From an uncultured Acidimicrobiales bacterium (lineage in GTDB: Bacteria; Actinomycetota; Acidimicrobiia; Acidimicrobiales; Aldehydirespiratoraceae), in assembly GCA_958296055.1 (NCBI GenBank), contig CATQHS010000001.1, forward strand, positions 3,060,277 through 3,124,276: 64,000 bases of DNA, written 5' to 3'. The translations under genes and the position numbers were made by a program. The notes under the pieces are model-generated. The model had not been told where the DNA came from. It ran no database searches and worked only from the letters and a program-made list of their open reading frames with translations. The stretch's first letter is position 1. Every line of letters begins with the position of its first letter. This document shows positions 35,243 to 44,399 of the stretch, piece by piece.

Positions 35243-36118
35243 CTAGCGGCACGGCTCCAACCGGACCGTTTGCCGCGGGGCCAGCCAGCCGGGCATGCGC
35301 CGGTGCAGCATGGAGCCGACCAGCCAGCCCGCGCCCACTACCAGCGCCCCGCCCACCGCGTCGATCCAGTAGTGGTTGGCCGTCACGACGACGGAGAACA
35401 CGGTGAGCATCGGGTAGCAGAGTAGCGCCCAGCGGGTCCAGCGCCGGCGAACCGCGGGCGCCGCGGCCAGCGTGCACCATATGGCCCAGGCCACGTGCAG
35501 GCTGGGCATGGCCGCGTACTGGTTGGAGATCCCCACCATCGCCCACGACTCGAACGACCAGAGCCCGCCCGGGTCGACCAGCGTGTCCACAAAGCCGTAG
35601 GTGAGGTCGCAGGCGCCGTATTCCCCGCAGTAGTTCAGCAGCCGGGGCGGCATCAGGGGGTAGAGGGAGAAGCCGACCAGCGCCAGCCCGGTGGTGGCCC
35701 CCAGCACCGTTCGCCACCGCCCGTAGCGGGCCGGGTGGCGGAGGAACAGGAAGACCATGACGGCGATGGTCATCCCGAAATGGAGGGTCCCGTAGAAGAC
35801 GTTCCAGAAAACGATGAAGGGTTCCCAGCCGATGAAGAGGTCCTGGATGCCCTTCTCGCCGAACAGGTGCAGGGCCCGCTCCATGGCGATGACCTCGTGG
35901 GCGTTGTCGATGGCGGCCTGGCGGACCGATTCGCCCTGGATCGAGCCGAACTGGTTGCGGATGGCGGTGTAAATCCCGTAGAAGCTCACCACTATGACAA
36001 CTTCGACCCACCAGCGCAGCCGGTGGCGGCCGGGTTCGGGAGGGGAGACCTCGGCGGTGGCGCCACAACCGGCGGCCGGAGCCCGGGGGGCCGGACCCTG
36101 GGCGCCTTGTACGGTCAC
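35243..36118 (-). CDS. PAP2-family membrane phosphatase/phosphotransferase
   Basis: 291 residues from GTG 36118, preferred over an upstream ATG-like start at 36175 that would overlap the divergent tldD. Six or so membrane helices. The PAP2 motifs are AMPSLHVAWA (C2, with PSLH) and TANHYWIDAVGGA (C3, catalytic His and Asp); the arrangement fits the PAP2_3/inositol-phosphotransferase-like branch. Acts on a lipid phosphate or transfers a phospho-head group at the outer membrane face. Substrate unknown. Confidence 0.85.
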   Translation of the reverse strand: MTVQGAQGPAPRAPAAGCGATAEVSPPEPGRHRLRWWVEVVIVVSFYGIYTAIRNQFGSIQGESVRQAAIDNAHEVIAMERALHLFGEKGIQDLFIGWEPFIVFWNVFYGTLHFGMTIAVMVFLFLRHPARYGRWRTVLGATTGLALVGFSLYPLMPPRLLNYCGEYGACDLTYGFVDTLVDPGGLWSFESWAMVGISNQYAAMPSLHVAWAIWCTLAAAPAVRRRWTRWALLCYPMLTVFSVVVTANHYWIDAVGGALVVGAGWLVGSMLHRRMPGWLAPRQTVRLEPCR

Positions 36119-36168
36119 GGCGGTACGATAGCCCGGCGGTCCCAGACGCCATCGGGGAGGAGGAGCCG

Positions 36169-37587
36169 GTGCCAACCCCGGAGACGGATGGAGAATTGCT
36201 GCCTCGGGAGCTGGTGGACGAGACGCTGACCGCCGCTCTGCGCACCGGGGGCGAGCTAGCCGAGATCTTCGTCGAGGACAAGCGATCGTCCTCCGCCATG
36301 CTCGACGACGGCCGGATCGAAGAGCTGGTGTCGGGCCGGAGCCGGGGCGCGGGCATCCGGGTGGTGGCCGGCGACACCACCGGGTTCGCCCACACCGCCG
36401 ACCTCAGCCGGTCGGGCTTGGCCGCCGCCGCGGCCGCGGCCGCGGCCGCCGCCCGCTCGGGCGCCGACGGGCGCCGGGCGGTCGAGGTCGGCCCGGCCGC
36501 CGGGGCCGCGGCGCCGACGGTGAGGGTCCCTCCCGAGGCGGTGCCCAAGGCGGCCAAGGTGGAGCTGCTGACCGCGGCCGACGCCGCGGCCCGCTCCGAG
36601 GGCGCGGCCATCGTCCAGGTCGCGGCCCGCTACGGCGACAGCCGCCGCCGGATACTGGTGGCCAACAGCGACGGACTGCTGGCCGCCGACGACCAGGTGC
36701 GCACCCTGTTCTCGGTGTCGTGCGTGGCCTCGGGCGACACCGGGCTCCAGACCGGCCGGGAGACGGCCGGTCGCACGGTGGGGTTCGAGCTCTTCGACGC
36801 CTGCGACGTGTCCGACATGGCCCGCCGGGCCGCCCGGCGGGCTCTGACCAAGCTGAAGGCCCGGCCCGCGCCGAGCGGGACCATGCCGGTGGTGGTGGGC
36901 CCGGGCGGCGGCGGGGTGCTGTTCCACGAGGCCTGCGGCCACGGGCTCGAAGCCGACCTGGTGGCCAAGTCGGCCTCGGTGTTCGCGGGCCGGATCGGCG
37001 ATCAGGTGGCCGCCCCGCTGGTCACGCTGATCGACGACGGCACCATGGCGGGGGAGTGGGGCCACTACGCCATCGACGACGAGGGCCGCCCGGCCGCCCG
37101 CAACGTGCTGATCGCCGACGGCGTGCTCACCGACTATATGTGGGACCGGATCCGGGCCGACAAGCAGGGCCGGGCCAGCTCCGGCAACGGCCGCCGCCAG
37201 AGCTACCAGTACCTGCCCATGGTGCGCATGACCAACACCTTCATCGGCGCCGGCGCCGACGACCCTGCCGACATCGTGGCCGGCACCTCCAAGGGCGTTT
37301 ACGTGGCCCATCTCGGCGGCGGCCAGGTCAACACCGCCACCGGCGACTTCGTGTTCGGCATGACCGAGGCCTACCTCATCGAGAACGGCGAGATCACCGA
37401 GCCGATCAGGGAGGGGAACCTGATCGGCAACGGCCCCGAGGTGCTGACCGGCATCGACGCCCTGGGGACCGACTTCGCCATGGGCTCGCCCGGCACCTGC
37501 GGCAAGGACGGGCAGGGGGTGCCGGTGGGCGACGGGACCCCGACGCTGCGGGTCGCCGCCCTCACCGTCGGCGGAACCGCGGCCTGA
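36169..37587 (+). CDS. tldD: TldD-type zinc metallopeptidase
   Basis: 472 residues from GTG 36169, preceded by GGGGAGGAGGAG. The HExxxH zinc motif is FHEACGHGLEAD (about 251), with downstream GTCGKDGQGVPVG supplying the third ligand region. Together with the next gene it should form the TldD/TldE heterodimer, which cleaves unfolded peptides and matures some RiPP natural products. No RiPP precursor is evident nearby. Confidence 0.93.
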   Translation: MPTPETDGELLPRELVDETLTAALRTGGELAEIFVEDKRSSSAMLDDGRIEELVSGRSRGAGIRVVAGDTTGFAHTADLSRSGLAAAAAAAAAAARSGADGRRAVEVGPAAGAAAPTVRVPPEAVPKAAKVELLTAADAAARSEGAAIVQVAARYGDSRRRILVANSDGLLAADDQVRTLFSVSCVASGDTGLQTGRETAGRTVGFELFDACDVSDMARRAARRALTKLKARPAPSGTMPVVVGPGGGGVLFHEACGHGLEADLVAKSASVFAGRIGDQVAAPLVTLIDDGTMAGEWGHYAIDDEGRPAARNVLIADGVLTDYMWDRIRADKQGRASSGNGRRQSYQYLPMVRMTNTFIGAGADDPADIVAGTSKGVYVAHLGGGQVNTATGDFVFGMTEAYLIENGEITEPIREGNLIGNGPEVLTGIDALGTDFAMGSPGTCGKDGQGVPVGDGTPTLRVAALTVGGTAA

Positions 37588-37660
37588 TCGGTCTCCAGTG
37601 AGCGAGTCCGGACGGTCGGGGCCGGCGGCGCGGCCTGATCGGGTCACGTGAGCGAGTCGC
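37578..37660 (+). repeat. Duplicated tldD/tldE junction with a 17-codon mini-ORF
   Basis: The segment CGCGGCCTGATCGG followed by GTGAGCGAGTC occurs at 37578-37608 and again about 50 bp on. The first GTG (37598) opens MSESGRSGPAARPDRVT, which starts with the same MSES as TldE. Its TGA (37649-37651) overlaps the real tldE start GTG 37648. So the junction was copied and the upstream copy is now a coupled mini-ORF. Confidence 0.8.
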
Positions 37661-38994
37661 TGTTGGAGGTCGCTCGGCGGGTGGCGGGCTGGGCCGCCGA
37701 CGGCGAGGAGGTGGAGGCCTTCGCGGTGCGGGCCCGCGAGACCGATGTGCGGGCCTACCAGGGCGAGGTGGAGTCGCTCACCGTGGCCGAGTCGCAGGGG
37801 ATCGGGGTGCGGGTGGTGCGGGACCGCCGCCAGGGGTTCGCCTACGCCGGCACCCTCGAGGTCGCGGCCCTGGAGGAGGCGCTGCGCGAGAGCCGTGACA
37901 ACGCCCGGTTCGCCACCGCCGACGAGCACGCCGGGCTGGCCGCCCCCGACGGGGTGGCCCCCGCCGCTTTAGACCTGCACCGGCCCGAGCTGGAGGACTT
38001 CCCCGTCGAGGCCAAGGTGGAACTGGCCCTTGAACTGGAGCGGGCCACCCGGTCGGCCGACCCCCGCATCACCGGCGTCGAGTCGGCCGAGTACTCCGAC
38101 ACCGTCTACACCTCGGCCGTGGCCTCCACCGCCGGGGTGGAAGCCACCAGCTCCGAGACCGGCTGCTATCTGTCCTCCTACAGCCTGGCCTCCGACGGCG
38201 ACGAGACCCAGACCGGCTTCGGGTACTCAGTCGCCCGAGAGCCGGCTGGGCTGGATGCGGCCCGGGCCGCGGCCGACTCGGCCGAGCGGGCCACCCGCCT
38301 CCTCGGCGCGGCCAAACCGCCCACCGCTCGGCTGACCGTGGTGCTCGATCCCCTCGTCACCGCCCAGTTGCTGGCCATCGTCGGGTCCGCCCTCACTGGC
38401 GAGGCCGTGCTCAAGGGCCGGTCGCTGTTCGCGGACCGCATGGGCGAGTCGGTGGCCGTGCCCGCTTTCACCCTCATCGACGACGCCACCGAGCCGGCCG
38501 CCTTCACCGCCTCGGCCATCGACGACGAGGGCTTGGCCACCCGGCCGGTGGAGCTGATATCGGGCGGGGTGCTGAGGGCCTTTCTGTACGACAGCTACAA
38601 CGCCCGGCGGGCCGGTGCCGTCTCCACCGGCTCCGCGGTGCGCCCCGGCTATGCCGGCACCCCCACCGCGGGGGCCCAGGCCCTGCGGCTCCGGCCCGGG
38701 TCGCGGTCCCAGGCCGACATCACCGCTGGCCTCGACGACGGGCTGCTGGTGCAGGGCGTGACCGGGATGCACAGCGGCGTGAACCCGGTGTCGGGAGACT
38801 TCTCCACCGGGGCGGAGGGTCTGCGCATCCGGGGCGGGGAGCTGGCCGAGCCGGTCCGGGAGGTGACCATCGCCAGCACCCTGCAGCGCCTGCTCACCGA
38901 TGTGGTCGAGGTGGGCGGCGACTTGGAGTGGCTGCCCATGAGCGCGGCCGGGGTCAGCCTGGCCATCGCCGACGTGACCATGTCCGGCGCCTGA
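37648..38994 (+). CDS. tldE: TldE/PmbA-family protein
   Basis: 448 residues from GTG 37648. The non-catalytic-type partner of TldD: MSESLLEVARRVAGWA N-terminus, GVEATSSETGCYLSSYSLA, a VSGDFSTGAEGLRIRGGEL stretch and the EVGGDLEWLPMSAAGVSLAIADVTMSG end. It lacks the HExxxH motif. Directly downstream of tldD, as usual for this pair. Confidence 0.92.
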   Translation: MSESLLEVARRVAGWAADGEEVEAFAVRARETDVRAYQGEVESLTVAESQGIGVRVVRDRRQGFAYAGTLEVAALEEALRESRDNARFATADEHAGLAAPDGVAPAALDLHRPELEDFPVEAKVELALELERATRSADPRITGVESAEYSDTVYTSAVASTAGVEATSSETGCYLSSYSLASDGDETQTGFGYSVAREPAGLDAARAAADSAERATRLLGAAKPPTARLTVVLDPLVTAQLLAIVGSALTGEAVLKGRSLFADRMGESVAVPAFTLIDDATEPAAFTASAIDDEGLATRPVELISGGVLRAFLYDSYNARRAGAVSTGSAVRPGYAGTPTAGAQALRLRPGSRSQADITAGLDDGLLVQGVTGMHSGVNPVSGDFSTGAEGLRIRGGELAEPVREVTIASTLQRLLTDVVEVGGDLEWLPMSAAGVSLAIADVTMSGA

Positions 38995-39012
38995 GCCGAA
39001 GCGAACCCGCCG

Positions 39013-39825
39013 TTGTCGGTGATCCAGGCCTTGGTCCTGGGGGTGGTGCAGGGCCTGTCGGAGTTCCTGCCCGTCTCCTCCAGCGGGCACTTGGAGATCG
39101 TGCGCTGGCTCATGGGCTGGGACGAGTTGCCGGCCGACACCGAGACGGCCTTCGACGTGGCCGTCCACCTGGGGACGCTGGTCGGCGCGGTTGCCTGCCT
39201 GCGCACCGACGTGGCCCGCTACCTGGCGGCCGGGCTGGCCCCCGTCCTAGGCCGGGGCCCGCTCACCGCCGACGGCCGGGTGGCCTGGGCTCTGGTCGTC
39301 TCGGCTGTGCCGGCCGGAGCGGTGGGAGTGGCGCTGGCCGACGAGATAGCCGGTTTCGACAACATCGCCGCGGTGGCGGTGATGCTGATGGGATTCGGCT
39401 TGGTGCTGCTGGCCGCCGACCGGGCCCCCCAGCGCCGGGAGGAGGCCGACTTCGGGTTCGCCCACGCCCTGGCCATGGGGCTGGGCCAGGCCCTGGCCCT
39501 CCAGCCCGGCGTGTCCCGCTCGGGGATCACCATGTCGGTCGGTCGGGGCCTCGGCTACACCCGTCCGGCCGCGGCCCGCCTGGCCTTCCTGATGAGCCTG
39601 CCCGTCATCGGCGGCGCCGGGGTCTTCTCGCTGGCCGGCGCCTCGATTCCGGCGGAGTTCCGGGCCGCTTTCGCGGCGGGGACGCTGGCCTCGGCCGTCA
39701 CCGGCTGGCTGGCGGTGTGGACGACTCTGCGGGTGGTGAGCCGCACGGGCCTGGCGCCCTTCGTGGTCTACCGGGTGGCGTTGGGGCTGGCCGTCCTCGG
39801 ACTGCTGGCCACACCCTGGCGGTGA
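39013..39825 (+). CDS. uppP: Undecaprenyl-diphosphatase (BacA type)
   Basis: 270 residues from TTG 39013. Membrane enzyme that recycles undecaprenyl pyrophosphate for cell-wall and polysaccharide synthesis. Both signature loops are present: QGLSEFLPVSSSGHLE (residues 13-28) and QPGVSRSGITMSVGR (about 175). Eight hydrophobic segments, normal length. 18 nt after tldE on the same strand. Confidence 0.95.
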   Translation: MSVIQALVLGVVQGLSEFLPVSSSGHLEIVRWLMGWDELPADTETAFDVAVHLGTLVGAVACLRTDVARYLAAGLAPVLGRGPLTADGRVAWALVVSAVPAGAVGVALADEIAGFDNIAAVAVMLMGFGLVLLAADRAPQRREEADFGFAHALAMGLGQALALQPGVSRSGITMSVGRGLGYTRPAAARLAFLMSLPVIGGAGVFSLAGASIPAEFRAAFAAGTLASAVTGWLAVWTTLRVVSRTGLAPFVVYRVALGLAVLGLLATPWR

Positions 39826-39871
39826 GAGCCCGCAGGCAACCGGACCGGGGTCGAGGAGCCGAGGTCCCCGG

Positions 39872-40345
39872 TCAGGGGGCCGGACTGGGCCCTGGCGCCA
39901 GCACCAGGACCACGCCGCCACCGGCGATGGCGTCGATGACCGAGGCGACCCGATCGGGCCGAACGGCGATGACGGCCTTGTCCCGGTCGGCGGCGGCGTC
40001 CACCACCTCGACCCCCGCCGCCACCCGCAGGCCGGTGCTGGCCGCGTGGACGTCGGCGATGTCGCCGGCCTTGAAGCCGTCCCAGGCCGCGTCCACGATC
40101 ACCCCCCGGGTGCCCGCCGGCAGTCGGGAGGCGGGATGGGCGGCCGGACCCGAGCCCGCTTCTCCCGGCTGAGCCTGGGGCCGCTCCCCGCCGGCCGAGC
40201 CGAGCACCACCAGCACGCAGGCCGCCGCGCCCGCGGCCGCCGCCCAGCGCAGCCCCCGGCATCGGTGCCGGGTCGTCTGGAACCATCCGATCACGGCCCG
40301 GCTCCGCCCCGCTCCGGGACGGGCCGCGCCGGCGCCCGCCGACAT
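39872..40345 (-). CDS. Small membrane-anchored SAF-like domain protein
   Basis: 157 residues from ATG 40345. A basic N-terminus and one membrane segment (about 33-50) precede an extracytoplasmic domain of about 85 residues: RLPAGTRGVIVDA, FKAGDIADVHAA, GLRVAAGVEVVD, AVIAVRPDRVASVIDAI. This pattern fits SAF domains such as those of CpaB/FlgA-like proteins, but no pilus genes are near. Downstream of fmdB on the same strand. Function unknown. Confidence 0.65.
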   Translation of the reverse strand: MSAGAGAARPGAGRSRAVIGWFQTTRHRCRGLRWAAAAGAAACVLVVLGSAGGERPQAQPGEAGSGPAAHPASRLPAGTRGVIVDAAWDGFKAGDIADVHAASTGLRVAAGVEVVDAAADRDKAVIAVRPDRVASVIDAIAGGGVVLVLAPGPSPAP

Positions 40346-40399
40346 GGGGCCTCCTCTCGTCGAATTGGGCGGGGGAAGCGGGAAGGAGCGGAGGCCCGG

Positions 40400-40831
40400 T
40401 TAGGGCGAGGTCGTCTGGGAGACGCCCGACTTGGAGCGGCTCGAATCGCCCCCGGCCGGTTTGGAGCTGCCCGATCCCGAACTGCCCGATTCGCCCGGGC
40501 CGGACGACCCGGAGCCGCCGCCCGAGTCGGAGGAGCCCGAGTCGGAGCCACCCGAGGAGTCGGAACTGCCCGACGGGCTCGACTCCTTGGCCGCCTCGCG
40601 TTCTTTCCGACGGCCGTCGGCGTTGCTGCCGTGGTCGTTCTTGTAAAAGCCGTCGCCTTTGAACAAGACGCCCACCCCGGTGAAGACCTTTCGCACCGGG
40701 CCCCGGCCGGGAGCGGTGCAGGCCGAGGGCCCGCCTGCCTCCGGGCAGGCGGTCAGGGTGTCGTCGCTGAACGACTGGCGGACCTCGAACTGCGTCTCGC
40801 AGCGGTCGCACCGGTAGTCGTACATCGGCAT
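40400..40831 (-). CDS. FmdB-family zinc-ribbon protein
   Basis: 143 residues from ATG 40831. The N-terminal zinc ribbon begins MPMYDYRCDRCETQFEV; a second Cys pair is replaced by spaced cysteines in TACPEAGGPSAC. The core VRKVFTGVGVLFKGDGFYKND is typical of FmdB. The C-terminal 65 residues are Ser/Gly/Asp-rich and low complexity. Regulatory role suggested by family name only. Confidence 0.85.
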   Translation of the reverse strand: MPMYDYRCDRCETQFEVRQSFSDDTLTACPEAGGPSACTAPGRGPVRKVFTGVGVLFKGDGFYKNDHGSNADGRRKEREAAKESSPSGSSDSSGGSDSGSSDSGGGSGSSGPGESGSSGSGSSKPAGGDSSRSKSGVSQTTSP

Positions 40832-40937
40832 GGCGCCGGAGGATACCGGCGGCCGTTTCGGGCGGCACCGCCGGACCCCCGACGAGCACCGGCGCCGGGT
40901 CTGGCCCGGCACCGGTGCGGCACCGTACGATTACCCC

Positions 40938-40973
40938 GTGATCTTTGCCGCCGCCCCGGGGTGCCTGCCGTGA
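40938..40973 (+). CDS. 11-codon mini-ORF copying the plsY start
   Basis: GTG 40938 opens VIFAAAPGCLP; its TGA (40971-40973) overlaps the plsY GTG 40970. The first 22 nt match the first 22 nt of plsY at about 17 positions (VIFAA versus VTFAA), 32 bp apart. A TACGAT -10-like box at 40926-40931 puts the likely transcription start at or near this GTG, so the mRNA may be leaderless with the mini-ORF at its 5' end. Confidence 0.4.
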   Translation: MIFAAAPGCLP

Positions 40974-41674
40974 CTTTCGCCGCCGTTTCGGCCGGGACCG
41001 CGCTCACCGCCGCCGCGGCCGCCGCCGGCGCCTACGCCATCGGCATGTTCCCCACCGCGTCCTTGGTAGGGCGCCGCATCGGCCGGGACCCGCGCAAAGA
41101 GGGGTCGGGCAACCCGGGCGCCTCCAACGTGTATCGCCTGGGGGGCAAGCGGGCCGGGCTGGTGGTGGTGGCCGGAGACATGGCCAAGGGTTTCGTCCCC
41201 ACTCTGGCCGCGCTGCTGGCCTGGGGCTGGCCCGCGGCCGGGGCCGCCTGGCTCGGGGCCGTGGCCGGCCACGTCTGGCCCGCGACTCGCAAGTTTCAGG
41301 GAGGCAAGGGCATGGCCGCCCTGGGCGGGGGCGCGCTGGCGCTGGAGCCCGTCGCTGCCATCGTCTGCGCCGTGGCCTTCGCCGCCGTGGTGAGGTTCAC
41401 CCGCATCGCCGCGCTGGGCTCGATGATCGCGGTGGTCGCCTACCCGCTGCTGGTGGTCTGGTGGTACGGCTGGACGGGCGGGCAGGTGGCGGTGGCCTTG
41501 ATCGCCAGCGCGGTGGTGGTCTTCCGTCACCGGTCCAACATCGCCCGGCTGGCCCGAGGCCGAGAGCACCGGGTGGCCCGGGTCCACGACGAGCCTGCAG
41601 GAGATCGGGATCAGGCCCCCGACGAGCCCGTCCGGGATCGAGATCAGGATCGGGTCTCCGACGAGCCTGACTGA
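40970..41674 (+). CDS. plsY: Glycerol-3-phosphate acyltransferase (PlsY)
   Basis: 234 residues from GTG 40970. Makes lysophosphatidate from acyl-phosphate at the membrane. Motifs: SGNPGASNVYR (motif 1), then DMAKGF, AAVAGHVWPATRKFQGGKGMA (motif 2) and the C-terminal VVVFRHRSNIARL (motif 3). The last 30 residues are an acidic tail made of DEP and DRDQ repeats, which other PlsY proteins do not need. 15 nt before moeA. Confidence 0.93.
   Translation: MTFAAVSAGTALTAAAAAAGAYAIGMFPTASLVGRRIGRDPRKEGSGNPGASNVYRLGGKRAGLVVVAGDMAKGFVPTLAALLAWGWPAAGAAWLGAVAGHVWPATRKFQGGKGMAALGGGALALEPVAAIVCAVAFAAVVRFTRIAALGSMIAVVAYPLLVVWWYGWTGGQVAVALIASAVVVFRHRSNIARLARGREHRVARVHDEPAGDRDQAPDEPVRDRDQDRVSDEPD
41587..41667 (+). 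repeat. DEP/DRDQ repeats at the 3' end of plsY
   Basis: CGACGAGCC occurs at 41587, 41620 and 41659 (33 and 39 bp apart), with GATCGGGATCAGG-like stretches between. They encode DEPAGDRDQ, DEPVRDRDQ and DEPD at the very end of PlsY. Confidence 0.65.
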
Positions 41675-41689
41675 GCTAGCTTCGAGCCT

Positions 41690-42883
41690 GTGATACCGCT
41701 GTCTGAGGCCCGGGACCGGGTGATGTCGCGGATCGAGCCGCTGGCGGGCCGGAGCGTGCCGATCGGCGCCGCCTTGGGGCTGGTGCTGACCGAGGCGGTG
41801 ACCTCGACCGAGCCGGTGCCGGCCTTCGCCAACACGGCCATGGACGGCTTCGCGGTCCAAGCCGCCGACACCGCCGAGGCCCCGGTGGCTCTGGAGCTGG
41901 TGGGCACCGTGGCCGCGGGCGACCCCGGCGAGGTGGAGGTCGGCCCCGGCCAGGCCGTCCGCATCATGACCGGGGCCCCCATGCCGCCCGGCGCCGACGC
42001 CGTGGTGATGGTGGAGCGGACCCGGGCCGTTGAGGGCCGGGTCATCGTCGAGATCGCCGTAGAGCCAGGCAACCACGTCCGCCAGCCCGGAGAGGACGTC
42101 GAAGCTGGCCAGAAAGTGTTCGACGCCGGGGCCGTCCTGTCGCCCGGCCATCTGGGCGTGCTGGCCAGCATCGGGGTCTACGAGGTGACCGCCGCCCCCC
42201 GGCCCCGGGTGGGGGTGGTCTCCACCGGCGACGAGCTGGTGGACGGGCCCGTCCCGCTGCGGCGGGGCCAGATCCGCGACTCCAACCGCCACACCCTGCT
42301 GGGGCTGGTCGAGCGGGCCGGGTTCGAAGGGGTGGACCTCGGCATCGCCCCCGACCGCGAAGCCGACATCGAGGCCGTCTTCACCGCTGGCGCCGACCGC
42401 GGCCACGCCGTCTTGTCCTCCGGCGGGGTGTCGATGGGCGACTACGACTATGTGAAGGCGGTCCTGGACCGGATCGGCGCCATGGACTGGATGCAGATAG
42501 CCATCAAGCCGGCCAAGCCCTTCGCCTTCGGGCTGGTGGAGGGCACGCCCGTGTTCGGACTGCCCGGCAACCCGGTGTCGTCCATGGTGAGCTTCGAGCT
42601 GCTGGCCAAGCCCGCGCTGCGGGTCATGGCCGGCCACTCAGACCCCGGCCCCGATCTGGTGCCGGCCGTCAGCGCCGCCCGCCTCGACCGCGGCTCAGAC
42701 GGCAAGACCCACTACCTGAAGGTGACGGCCCGCCGCGACGGCCAGGGCCGCTGGCGGGTGGCCCCGTCCGGGGGCCAGGGGTCCCATCAGCTCGCGGCCA
42801 TGGCCCGAGCCGACGCGTTGGCCGTCGTGCCCGACGGGGCCGAGATCGGGCCCGGCGATCCGGTCGAGATCATCCTGCTCTAG
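41690..42883 (+). CDS. moeA: Molybdopterin molybdenumtransferase
   Basis: 397 residues from GTG 41690. Inserts molybdate into adenylated molybdopterin. Features: the domain with MDGFAVQAADT, RIMTGAPMPPGADAVVMVE, the MoCF-like VGVVSTGDELVDG and SSGGVSMGDYDY, and VFGLPGNPVSSMVSFEL. Full length. First of three adjacent molybdenum cofactor genes (moeA, moaA, moaC). Confidence 0.95.
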   Translation: MIPLSEARDRVMSRIEPLAGRSVPIGAALGLVLTEAVTSTEPVPAFANTAMDGFAVQAADTAEAPVALELVGTVAAGDPGEVEVGPGQAVRIMTGAPMPPGADAVVMVERTRAVEGRVIVEIAVEPGNHVRQPGEDVEAGQKVFDAGAVLSPGHLGVLASIGVYEVTAAPRPRVGVVSTGDELVDGPVPLRRGQIRDSNRHTLLGLVERAGFEGVDLGIAPDREADIEAVFTAGADRGHAVLSSGGVSMGDYDYVKAVLDRIGAMDWMQIAIKPAKPFAFGLVEGTPVFGLPGNPVSSMVSFELLAKPALRVMAGHSDPGPDLVPAVSAARLDRGSDGKTHYLKVTARRDGQGRWRVAPSGGQGSHQLAAMARADALAVVPDGAEIGPGDPVEIILL

Positions 42884-42892
42884 CCTGGCCCC

Positions 42893-43876
42893 ATGGCGAC
42901 CCCGCTGATCGACGGCTTCGGCCGGGTCCACCGGGATCTGAGGATCTCGGTCACCGACCGGTGCAACTTCCGCTGCGGCTATTGCATGCCGGCCGAGGGA
43001 CTCCAGTGGCTGCCCCGCGACGGCCTGCTCACCTTCGAGGAGATCGAGCGGGTGGCCCGGCTGTTGGTCGAGCGCTACGGCGTGCAGGGCATCCGCCTCA
43101 CCGGCGGCGAGCCCACGGTGCGAGCCCAGCTCCCGGTGCTGGTGGAGATGCTGGCCCGCCTCGGGGTCGATCTGGCCATGACCACCAACGGGGTGTCCCT
43201 GTCGCTGCTGGCCGGCGCCCTGCGGTCGGCCGGGCTCGGCCGGATCAACATCTCCTGCGACTCGCTGCGCCCCGATCGCTTCGCCGAGATCACCCGGCGG
43301 CCCGAGCTGAGCCGGGTGCTCGATGGCATCGACGCCGCCGTCTCCGCCGGTTTCGCCCCGGTCAAGGTCAACTGCGTGGTGATGCGGGGCGTCAACGACG
43401 ACGAGATCGCCGACTTTGTGGCCTTCGGGCGGGATCGGGGCGTGGAGGTCCGCTTCATCGAGTTCATGCCCTTGGACGCGGACGGGGCCTGGACCAGCGA
43501 GACCGTGGTGGGGACAGAGGAGATCCTGGCCCGCATCGACGAGGTCTGCCCGGTCGAGCCGATCGGCCGCACCTCGGCTCCGGCCGTCCGCTACCGGTTC
43601 CGGGACGGGCGGGGCTCGGTGGGGATCGTGGCCTCGGTGAGCGATTCGTTCTGCTCGAGCTGCGATCGGGTCCGGCTCACCGCCGACGGCCAGTTCCGCA
43701 ACTGCCTGTTCGCCACGACTGAGACCGATCTGCGGGCCCGGCTGCGGTCTGGCGCGGGCGACGACGAGATCGCGGCCGCCATCGAGGCCTCGGTGGCGGC
43801 CAAGTGGGCCGGCCACCAGATCAACCAGGTGCACTTCATCCGGCCCCGCCGCTCCATGTCCCAGATCGGCGGCTGA
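42893..43876 (+). CDS. moaA: GTP 3',8-cyclase
   Basis: 327 residues from ATG 42893. Radical SAM enzyme that starts molybdopterin synthesis from GTP. The SAM cluster cysteines are C24, C28 and C31 (CNFRCGYC). The C-terminal GTP-binding cluster is CSSCDRVRLTADGQFRNC. The usual GG end is replaced by QIGG, so the double glycine is kept. 9 nt after moeA and 6 nt before moaC. Confidence 0.96.
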   Translation: MATPLIDGFGRVHRDLRISVTDRCNFRCGYCMPAEGLQWLPRDGLLTFEEIERVARLLVERYGVQGIRLTGGEPTVRAQLPVLVEMLARLGVDLAMTTNGVSLSLLAGALRSAGLGRINISCDSLRPDRFAEITRRPELSRVLDGIDAAVSAGFAPVKVNCVVMRGVNDDEIADFVAFGRDRGVEVRFIEFMPLDADGAWTSETVVGTEEILARIDEVCPVEPIGRTSAPAVRYRFRDGRGSVGIVASVSDSFCSSCDRVRLTADGQFRNCLFATTETDLRARLRSGAGDDEIAAAIEASVAAKWAGHQINQVHFIRPRRSMSQIGG

Positions 43877-43882
43877 CCGGCG

Positions 43883-44374
43883 GTGCCCGAGCCGGGGTTC
43901 ACCCACCTCGACTCCGACGGCCGGGCCCGCATGGTCGACGTCACGCCCAAGGACCCAACCCATCGGCGGGCCGTGGCCCGGGCCCGGGTTGAGATGACCC
44001 CGGAGACGGCCCGAGCCGTGGCCGCCGGCGGGGTGGAGAAGGGGGATGTGCTGGCCGTGGCCCGGGTGGCCGGCATCCAGGCCGCCAAGCGAACCTCGGA
44101 TCTGATCCCGCTGTGCCACCCGCTGATGGTGGGGTCGGTCTCGGTGAGCTTGGAGGTCAACCGCGACTCGGTCGACATCGAGGCCCGGGTCGAGACGGTG
44201 GACCGCACCGGGGTGGAGATGGAGGCGCTCACCGCCTGCGGCGTGGCCGCGCTGACCGTCTATGACATGTGCAAGGCCCTGGACCGGTCCATGACCATCG
44301 GCGGCCTCGCCCTGTGGGAGAAGACCGGCGGCCGTTCGGGCCCCTACCTCCGAGACGGTTCCGATGACGGCTGA
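43883..44374 (+). CDS. moaC: Cyclic pyranopterin monophosphate synthase
   Basis: 163 residues from GTG 43883. Works directly after MoaA. Motifs [12 protein letters not shown] and [25 protein letters not shown] hold the conserved active-site Lys, His and Asp residues. Start [12 protein letters not shown] is typical apart from a short N-terminal extension. A promoter for the next gene begins right after it. Confidence 0.96.
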   Translation: MPEPGFTHLDSDGRARMVDVTPKDPTHRRAVARARVEMTPETARAVAAGGVEKGDVLAVARVAGIQAAKRTSDLIPLCHPLMVGSVSVSLEVNRDSVDIEARVETVDRTGVEMEALTACGVAALTVYDMCKALDRSMTIGGLALWEKTGGRSGPYLRDGSDDG

Positions 44375-44399
44375 TCATCGAGCCGGATGGCCGGTTTTG

